A DNA stretch of 6,780 bases from NCBI GenBank assembly GCA_900553155.1, contig USCM01000109.1, positions 1 through 6,780 on the forward strand, written 5' to 3'. This stretch comes from an uncultured Prevotella sp. Its GTDB lineage: Bacteria; Bacteroidota; Bacteroidia; Bacteroidales; Bacteroidaceae. The notes beneath the pieces are model-generated. The model had not been told where the DNA came from. It worked only from the letters and a program-made list of their open reading frames with translations, and searched no databases. Both the position numbers and the translations under genes were made by a program. This document shows positions 1 to 4,243 of the stretch, piece by piece (the stretch's first letter is position 1; the number at the start of each line of letters is the position of its first letter).

Positions 1-438
1 GCCTTTATCATGCTCTGCTATCAGTATATTGAGCGGTTGGAGAGTCAGCGCAAACTGGTAATACGTAAAATTAGAGCCAATCAGCAGAACGAACTGCTGA
101 GCACTCTCTCGTCTTCAAAACTGAGTACCGAGGAGAATCAGAACTTCTTATCGCAGTTCGACAAAATCTTCCTCTCGCTATATCCCTCGTTTGTAAATGA
201 GCTGAACTCACTGCTGATACCCGAGGCACAAATCGAGCTTAAAGAAGACAACAAGCTGACTCCAAGCTTGCGTGTAGCAGCCTTGGTAAGACTGGGCGTA
301 ACGGAAAGTCCTAAGATTGCCGGCATCCTCTCCTACTCGCTACAAACAATATACAACTATCGCTCTACACTAAAGAACAGTGCCATCGACAAAGAAAACT
401 TCGAAGAGAATCTGCAAAAGCTGTGCTCAGTTTATTAA
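1..438 (+). CDS. DUF6377-family regulator, C-terminal fragment (5' end outside window)
   Basis: The reading frame is open from the first base and enters from outside the window, so only the last 145 residues and the stop (TAA, 436-438) are seen. The ATG at base 10 is internal, not the start. The fragment has the features of the DUF6377 C-terminal region: a charged helical stretch (YIERLESQRKLVIRKI), then a motif like FDKIFLSLYPSFVNELNSLL, then a LuxR-like helix-turn-helix near the end (LRVAALVRLGVTESPKIAGI followed by SYSLQTIYNYRS). In this family the missing part normally holds a signal peptide, TPR repeats and one membrane helix, so the visible part should be cytoplasmic and probably binds DNA. 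Target genes are unknown. The next gene lies 57 bp downstream on the same strand and could be a target or an operon partner. Family assignment is from remembered sequence features, not a search. Confidence 0.85.
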   Translation, partial: AFIMLCYQYIERLESQRKLVIRKIRANQQNELLSTLSSSKLSTEENQNFLSQFDKIFLSLYPSFVNELNSLLIPEAQIELKEDNKLTPSLRVAALVRLGVTESPKIAGILSYSLQTIYNYRSTLKNSAIDKENFEENLQKLCSVY

Positions 439-474
439 GGATATGACCACATACTTAAAAAATAAAACAAACAA

Positions 475-482
475 TAACTTTC
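475..482 (+). promoter_or_regulatory. Weak candidate -7 box for the BamE/DUF4476 gene
   Basis: TAACTTTC differs from the Bacteroidetes -7 consensus TAnnTTTG only at the last base and lies 13 bp before the ATG at 496. No TTG-type -33 element is seen at the right distance. The gene may instead be transcribed from upstream of the DUF6377 gene. Confidence 0.25.
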
Positions 483-495
483 AAAAAACCGAATA

Positions 496-1173
496 ATGCT
501 TATGAAAAGGAACAACTGGATGGCACTTATTGCCACAACCATATTGATGTTTGCCGTATGTCTCTCGGCTTCGGCAAAGACTAAGAAGATAGTAGAGCGT
601 GGTATGACCAAGCAAGAAGTGATTGAAATAATGGGGCAACCTAAGCTTACAAGCTTCGACGCTTACGGCGACAAATGGGAGTTCTACAAGATGAATGCCT
701 TAACGGGCGAGAGCAAGCGTATCGTTGTAGGCTTTGACCTTAACGGAAAGGTTGTTGCCTATAATATGAGCTATGTGGATGACAACATTCAACAACCTGC
801 TCCTCCCTCTCATCCTTCTTGTGGTGCAGGAGTAGTGGCAGTAGTTGGTCCTGAAGTGCCTATAGGCTATGGCCATTGTCTCGACGATGCCTCTTTCTCA
901 ATATTATATAACAAGGTAAAGAATGCAACCTTCGACGACAACAAGTTCGACTTGCTGCAAGTGGCAAGTCTCGGCTGTTACTATTCTTGTGCCCAAACTG
1001 CCCGCATGATGAGGATATTCACCTTTGGCGACAAGCAACTGAAAGTGCTCCGTATGATGGCTCCACATATTGTCGACCCGCAGAACGCCACAGATATCTA
1101 CAATGTATTGACATTCGACAGCGAGAAATCGGAGGCTGGAGAGATTATAAGAAATTCAAGACTCAATAAGTAA
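496..1173 (+). CDS. Secreted BamE/SmpA-like plus DUF4476 two-domain protein
   Basis: A 225-residue exported protein. Residues 1-27 form a signal peptide: a basic start, a hydrophobic core (LIATTILMFAVCL) and a probable cut after SASA. C22 lacks a proper lipobox, so a lipoprotein is unlikely. Residues about 33-95 resemble the small BamE/SmpA fold: VERGMTKQEVIEIMGQP (the usual GMTxxEVxxxxGxP start), then YGDKWEFY and a strand VVGFDLNGKVVAY. Residues about 128-217 fit DUF4476: FDDNKFDLLQVAS, then TARMMRIFTFGDKQLKVL, then a helix ending VDPQNATDIYNVLTFDSE. A Pro/Ser linker (about 99-110) joins the halves. Mature cysteines at 109, 128, 161 and 165 could form disulfides. The function is unknown; BamE-like folds often mediate protein contacts at the outer membrane. 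The start could also be the ATG at 502 (MKRNNW), which gives a more typical signal peptide; there is no clear ribosome binding site for either. Confidence 0.8.
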   Translation: MLMKRNNWMALIATTILMFAVCLSASAKTKKIVERGMTKQEVIEIMGQPKLTSFDAYGDKWEFYKMNALTGESKRIVVGFDLNGKVVAYNMSYVDDNIQQPAPPSHPSCGAGVVAVVGPEVPIGYGHCLDDASFSILYNKVKNATFDDNKFDLLQVASLGCYYSCAQTARMMRIFTFGDKQLKVLRMMAPHIVDPQNATDIYNVLTFDSEKSEAGEIIRNSRLNK

Positions 1174-1190
1174 CGCAGAGATTTTTTAGT

Positions 1191-1238
1191 AAAAATAGCA
1201 GTTTTCTTGCCGATATCGGCAAGAAAACTGCTATTTTT
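1191..1238. repeat. Perfect 48-bp palindrome, 24-bp arms, no spacer
   Basis: Bases 1191-1214 are the exact reverse complement of 1215-1238, with the dyad centre between 1214 and 1215. The core is TTGCCGATATCGGCAA and each arm ends in A5/T5. Symmetry stops at 1190/1239 (T against G). It lies 17 bp after the stop of the BamE/DUF4476 gene and 36 bp before the HTH-Fic start. As RNA it would fold into a stem of about 22 bp followed by AUUUUUGC, so it could terminate transcription from the left. As DNA it is an ideal binding site for a dimeric or tetrameric regulator. The -7 box of the Fic gene sits on its right arm, so a bound protein should block that promoter. The sequence shows the symmetry; the operator and terminator roles are inferred. 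Confidence 0.95.
1191..1238 (+). terminator. Possible intrinsic terminator of the BamE/DUF4476 gene
   Basis: The transcript of the palindrome gives a long perfect hairpin whose 3' arm ends in UAUUUUU and is followed by GC. The uridine run is short and belongs to the stem, which is less typical than a run after the stem. Position just after the stop codon supports the role. No other terminator is visible before the Fic gene. Confidence 0.5.
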
Positions 1239-1239
1239 G
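1207..1239 (+). promoter_or_regulatory. HTH-Fic promoter embedded in the palindrome
   Basis: TATTTTTG at 1232-1239 matches the Bacteroidetes -7 box TAnnTTTG in full. TTG at 1207-1209 lies 22 bp before it and can serve as the -33 element. Transcription would start a few bases after 1239 and give a leader of about 30 nt before the ATG at 1275. Nearly the whole promoter lies inside the 48-bp palindrome, so occupation of the palindrome and use of the promoter should exclude each other. Consensus match is seen; promoter activity is inferred. Confidence 0.6.
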
Positions 1240-1260
1240 CATATTATTACTTACTTTTTA

Positions 1261-1269
1261 TGCCGATAT
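1261..1269 (+). promoter_or_regulatory. Extra operator half-site TGCCGATAT in the Fic leader
   Basis: The nine bases TGCCGATAT repeat exactly the left half of the palindrome core (1208-1216), 53 bp further on and 6 bp before the Fic start codon. The distance is close to five helical turns, so both would face the same side of the DNA. It may be a secondary binding site, or it may be a chance match. Confidence 0.4.
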
Positions 1270-1274
1270 AATAT

Positions 1275-2162
1275 ATGGAATACATCTCTACTAAGGAATA
1301 TGCCGACTTGCATGGATTGTCAGAAAGAACCGTGCGCAACTATTGTGTGCAGGGAAAAATTTCGGGTGCGCAACTGATAGGTAAGACATGGGGCATTCCT
1401 AATGATGCGCCATTGCCTCAAAGAAAGAATGCACGGACCAGTGTTTCGCCACTCCTTCAGTCATTAAGAGAACAAAAAGAAGGAGGGGTGAAGGGTGGCA
1501 TCTATCATCGTATACAAATAGATATGACTTACAACTCTAACCATATTGAGGGTAGCCGACTTACAAAAGAACAGACTCGATATATTTTTGAAACCAATAC
1601 TATAGGAATTTCTGACGAAGCAGTCAAAGTGGATGATATTATTGAGACCACAAATCATTTTAGGTGTATCGACTATATAATTGACAAGGCAAAAGAACCA
1701 TTGACGGAAGCTATGATAAAACAACTGCATGCGTTGTTGAAAGCTGGTACGTCAGATGCTTCGAAGTCGTGGTTTGCTGTTGGCGAATACAAACGATTTC
1801 CAAATGAGGTGGGTGGCATTGAGACGATAGAGCCTAAATTGGTAGGCAAGGCTATTCGTGGATTGCTGAGGAATTATAAAAGCAAGAAAATGATAGCTTT
1901 TGAGGATATTCTTGACTTCCACCATCGTTTTGAAACTATCCACCCTTTCCAAGATGGTAACGGACGTGTTGGACGACTTATAATGTTTAAGGAATGTCTC
2001 AATCATGCTATTGTGCCTTTCATTGTAACTGAAGAATTGAAAATGTTTTATTATCGTGGCTTACATGAATGGAACCATATTCCTGAATATCTGACCGATA
2101 CATGTCTCACAGCGCAAGACAATTTCAAAATATTGCTCGATTACTTTAAGATTAAATATTAA
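1275..2162 (+). CDS. HTH-Fic protein, class II (inhibitory helix before the Fic core)
   Basis: A 295-residue cytoplasmic protein. Residues 2-46 form a MerR/excisionase-like helix-turn-helix (YISTKEYADLHGLSERTVRN, then a wing GKTWGIP), probably binding DNA. The Fic part follows: inhibitory motif S-NHI-EG at residues 88-93 ([S/T]xxxE[G/N]), a flap region GEYKRFPNEVGG (170-181), and the complete catalytic motif HPFQDGNGRVGR (223-234) with H223 as catalytic base. Fic enzymes usually move AMP from ATP to a hydroxyl of a target protein; E92 should hold the enzyme off and may allow the reverse reaction. The target is unknown. The ATG at 1275 is chosen because the HTH starts at once and the upstream ATG at 1260 meets a stop after three codons. 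No Shine-Dalgarno site is seen. The gene is AT-rich (22 of 60 G+C in 1501-1560, against 36 of 60 in 5341-5400 of the sulfatase gene), which fits horizontal transfer. The palindrome before it suggests autoregulation. Confidence 0.93.
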   Translation: MEYISTKEYADLHGLSERTVRNYCVQGKISGAQLIGKTWGIPNDAPLPQRKNARTSVSPLLQSLREQKEGGVKGGIYHRIQIDMTYNSNHIEGSRLTKEQTRYIFETNTIGISDEAVKVDDIIETTNHFRCIDYIIDKAKEPLTEAMIKQLHALLKAGTSDASKSWFAVGEYKRFPNEVGGIETIEPKLVGKAIRGLLRNYKSKKMIAFEDILDFHHRFETIHPFQDGNGRVGRLIMFKECLNHAIVPFIVTEELKMFYYRGLHEWNHIPEYLTDTCLTAQDNFKILLDYFKIKY

Positions 2163-2184
2163 GGGCAAAGACATGATAAAAAAT

Positions 2185-2209
2185 AAGCGGAGGCCCTAAA
2201 CCTCCGCTT
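2185..2209. terminator. Bidirectional terminator between convergent genes
   Basis: AAGCGGAGG (2185-2193) pairs with CCTCCGCTT (2201-2209) around a 7-base loop. A T-run follows on the + strand (to 2213), and an A-rich run precedes it, giving a T-run on the - strand. It lies 22 bp after the Fic stop and touches the stop codon of the porin gene (2212-2214), so it can end both transcripts. Confidence 0.9.
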
Positions 2210-2211
2210 TT

Positions 2212-3240
2212 TTATTTGCTTTTCCACGACAACAGATGCAGCTTGGCTATAAAACCCAGGCGCACTATTGTTTGATTGCTTAACATTGTTCCCGAAGGAT
2301 TGCTGTTGGTGCCTGTAGAATGCGACACACTAAGACCAAGACGCACATCAGGATTGCCTTTAGTGGGATAATACTCCACTCCTCCTCCAAAGGCTGTAAG
2401 CTCTGTGTCCGAATGTACACACATATCGGCATCTGTATCCGTGCGGTTTACATCGTATGTAAACTTGCCGAACAATCCAAGATGCGATATCGGACGATAG
2501 TCGAGACGTGCCATAACCGAGCAGTCTTTAAGGAAGAATGTCTGATGACTGGCTGCACGGTTCATCAGGTCAAATTCCAGGGATGCGTTGCCTATATTAA
2601 ACTTATTGCCAAGAGCTATGTACGAGATGAAGTGTTTGGGGGAATACTCTATCATATTGAGCGAGTAGAGCGAATTGAACCAGCCATAATTGCCTGCCCA
2701 ATGCAAATGATAAGCAAGCATATCGTTGCGAGATGGCATATGGAACAAGCTTTGCGTCACTTGCGCCGTAAAACAACTATTGCCGTTATTTGTGGTATAA
2801 GAGGCACTTGCACCAAACTGGAAAGGCGCCACATTGTTCCAGAACTCAGAAGCAAGATATATGTCTATTGGCGAACGGTCGTACTCATATCCGCCTACCA
2901 TAGCCACTTGCTTACCCGCTGCAAAGCTCCAATTAGCGTCTGCCTTATAGTTAATGTACACCCAGTCGGTAGCGTCAAACTTGTCATTCTTGTCTATCTT
3001 CTTGTTCAGTCGCTGTCTCCACGAGTAGGATATACGGTCGTTTATTTGTCCGCTTACCATCAGCAAAAGATAATCGCCCTTAAAACCAGAAGCATCATGT
3101 CGTATCTCATTATTCACACGGTCGTTGAGATAACTAACACGAGTCTGCAAATCAACATTTATTGTAGGTTTATCGTCATCAGCAAAAGCTGACAAAGACA
3201 CACAAAACAAGGCGGGGAGTAAAGCTAAACATAGTTTCAT
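2212..3240 (-). CDS. Outer-membrane porin, OprO/OprP-like (Porin_O_P type)
   Basis: A 342-residue beta-barrel protein. Residues 1-20 are a signal peptide (MKLCLALLPALFCVSLSAFA, cut before DDD). The rest alternates polar and hydrophobic residues with many aromatics, as in barrel strands: ISYSWRQRLNKK, WVYINYKADANWSFAAGKQ, LGLFGKFTYDVN, FGGGVEYYPTKG, VRLGLSVSHS. The stretch AAGKQVAMVGGYEYDRSPID near residues 107-126 resembles the part found in Bacteroidetes porins of the phosphate-selective porin O/P group. It should sit in the outer membrane as a diffusion channel; phosphate preference cannot be read from sequence. It is somewhat short for the family, and the last residues (WKSK) follow the final strand instead of ending on an aromatic. 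It is co-directional with murQ but has its own promoter 126 bp downstream of it. Confidence 0.8.
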   Translation of the reverse strand: MKLCLALLPALFCVSLSAFADDDKPTINVDLQTRVSYLNDRVNNEIRHDASGFKGDYLLLMVSGQINDRISYSWRQRLNKKIDKNDKFDATDWVYINYKADANWSFAAGKQVAMVGGYEYDRSPIDIYLASEFWNNVAPFQFGASASYTTNNGNSCFTAQVTQSLFHMPSRNDMLAYHLHWAGNYGWFNSLYSLNMIEYSPKHFISYIALGNKFNIGNASLEFDLMNRAASHQTFFLKDCSVMARLDYRPISHLGLFGKFTYDVNRTDTDADMCVHSDTELTAFGGGVEYYPTKGNPDVRLGLSVSHSTGTNSNPSGTMLSNQTIVRLGFIAKLHLLSWKSK

Positions 3241-3285
3241 AAATTTATAAGTAGTTTTATAATTCTATAGTTTTGTTAGTGGTGA

Positions 3286-3316
3286 CAAAGATATAAACAA
3301 GATTTTGAATGGGCAA
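3286..3316 (-). promoter_or_regulatory. Porin promoter (-33 TTG, -7 TATCTTTG)
   Basis: On the - strand TTG (3316-3314) is followed after 20 bp by TATCTTTG (3293-3286), a full match to the Bacteroidetes -7 consensus. The leader would be about 40 nt. An inverted repeat (GATATT 3318-3323, AATATC 3328-3333) lies directly upstream of the -33 element and could be a regulator site. Confidence 0.7.
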
Positions 3317-3317
3317 G

Positions 3318-3333
3318 GATATTGGGGAATATC
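3318..3333. repeat. Inverted repeat next to the porin -33 element
   Basis: GATATT and AATATC are perfect 6-bp arms around GGGG. It lies between the murQ 3' end and the porin promoter. It is either an operator for the porin or part of a weak murQ terminator; no T-run follows on the - strand, so termination is less likely. Confidence 0.45.
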
Positions 3334-3361
3334 TTATGGAACGGCGAGTGAACGCTCAGCC
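3334..3361. repeat. Copy 1 of a 15-bp dispersed sequence with imperfect hairpin
   Basis: TTATGGAACGGCGAG (3334-3348) recurs exactly at 6633-6647. Here GGC-GAG (3343-3348) can pair with CTC-A-GCC (3355-3361) with one bulged base. It begins a few bases after the murQ stop codon. The second copy has a perfect hairpin, so this one looks decayed. Confidence 0.6.
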
Positions 3362-3366
3362 TCAAC

Positions 3367-4176
3367 TCACAGCCTTGCTTCCGCCTTCTTGACACTCCCC
3401 GCCTCCATTATCAATCGCCTTGCCTCCTCTGCATCCTTAACCTGCGGATTGCGCTCCATAAAGATGCGCACGGCACGGTCTACGAGCTTGGCGTTAATCA
3501 GCTTGGCGTTCACCATTTTGTTGCCCTCTACCCTACCGAGCCTTATCATCACCGTGGTGCTTATCATGTCAAGGCACATCTTCTGCGAGGTGCCAGCCTT
3601 CATACGGGTAGAACCTGTTACAAACTCGGGACCTGTAACAACCTCCACGGCATAGTCGGCGGCACGAGCGATGGGCGAATCGGGATTGTTGACAATGCAG
3701 CCAGTGGCGATGCCCTGCTCACGGCAGTGCCTAAGTGTGGCAAGAACAAAGGGCGTGGTGCCACTTGCCGAGAAGCCCACAACGATATCCTTCTTGTTTA
3801 CGCCACGCTCCATTAGCTGCTGCCACCCGTTGTGCAAGTCGTCCTCACGCGACTCTCGCGTCTGCGTCAGACAGCCTGTGCCGCCAGGAAATATAGCCTG
3901 TATCTGCGTTCCGTCCGTGCCATACGTGTTCTGTACCTCAATGGTGTCGAGCGTAGCCAACCTGCCGCCTGTGCCGCAGCCCACATAGAAGAGCCTGCCG
4001 CCCTCACGCAGCCTGTCCTCCACTGCCGATATCAACCTGTTAAGGTTCGGCAGAGCTTTGCCTACAGCCACAGCCACCGACATACTCTCGTTGTTAATAC
4101 CTGCCGTTATCTGCTCCACAGTCATCCGCTCCAAATGGTCGTAGTGGGACGACTGCTCTGTTATGTGTGTTTCCAT
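3367..4176 (-). CDS. murQ: N-acetylmuramic acid 6-phosphate etherase
   Basis: A 269-residue cytoplasmic SIS-fold enzyme, near the usual length. It splits the lactyl ether of MurNAc 6-phosphate to give GlcNAc 6-phosphate and D-lactate, feeding recycled or imported muropeptide sugar into amino-sugar metabolism. Visible motifs are: N-terminal TEQSSHYDHLERMTVEQI; sugar-phosphate loop YVGCGTGGRLATLDTIE (64-80); acidic patch ESREDD (108-113) where the second catalytic Glu is expected; second loop GFSASGTTPF (134-143); and the family signature GPEFVTGSTRMKAGTSQK (182-199). E80 is the likely first catalytic Glu. The loop has GTGGR where many MurQ proteins have GTSGR, which I believe is a Bacteroidetes variant. 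The start at 4176 is supported by GGAGG 7 bases upstream. The gene is divergent from the sulfatase-like gene and followed by the porin on the same strand. Confidence 0.96.
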   Translation of the reverse strand: METHITEQSSHYDHLERMTVEQITAGINNESMSVAVAVGKALPNLNRLISAVEDRLREGGRLFYVGCGTGGRLATLDTIEVQNTYGTDGTQIQAIFPGGTGCLTQTRESREDDLHNGWQQLMERGVNKKDIVVGFSASGTTPFVLATLRHCREQGIATGCIVNNPDSPIARAADYAVEVVTGPEFVTGSTRMKAGTSQKMCLDMISTTVMIRLGRVEGNKMVNAKLINAKLVDRAVRIFMERNPQVKDAEEARRLIMEAGSVKKAEARL

Positions 4177-4183
4177 AATATAA

Positions 4184-4188
4184 CCTCC
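4184..4188 (-). promoter_or_regulatory. Strong Shine-Dalgarno site for murQ
   Basis: On the - strand GGAGG lies 7 bases before the ATG. It is the only clear site of this kind at a gene start in this window, where the other starts lack one, and it fixes the murQ start. Confidence 0.75.
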
Positions 4189-4205
4189 ACTTTATTATCA
4201 ATACG

Positions 4206-4213
4206 CAAAGATA
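4206..4213 (-). promoter_or_regulatory. Candidate murQ -7 box TATCTTTG
   Basis: TATCTTTG on the - strand matches TAnnTTTG in full and equals the porin -7 box. The leader would be about 20-25 nt and would include the GGAGG site. No TTG is found at the usual -33 distance, so the promoter may be weak or activator-dependent. Confidence 0.5.
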
Positions 4214-4230
4214 ATAATTATTTTTTTATG

Positions 4231-4238
4231 TACCTTTG
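4231..4238 (+). promoter_or_regulatory. Candidate -7 box TACCTTTG of the sulfatase-like gene
   Basis: TACCTTTG matches TAnnTTTG in full but ends only 5 bp before the ATG at 4244. Transcription would start at or within a few bases of the start codon, so the mRNA would be leaderless or nearly so. No TTG lies at the -33 distance. It is 17 bp from the divergent murQ -7 box, so the two promoters would compete for polymerase. Confidence 0.45.
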
Positions 4239-4243
4239 CATCC

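Noticed and set aside
496..564. Lipoprotein signal in the BamE/DUF4476 protein
   Set aside because: C22 is preceded by FAV, which is not a good lipobox, and a normal SASA cleavage site follows.
1260..1271. Earlier start codon for the HTH-Fic gene
   Set aside because: ATG at 1260 is followed by a stop after three codons.
1275..2162. Two-gene Fic toxin-antitoxin pair
   Set aside because: The inhibitory S-xxx-EG motif is within the same protein and no small antitoxin gene is seen beside it.
2320..3192. Long open frame on the + strand opposite the porin gene
   Set aside because: It is antisense to a gene with a signal peptide, barrel pattern, promoter and terminator; its protein has no recognisable domain.
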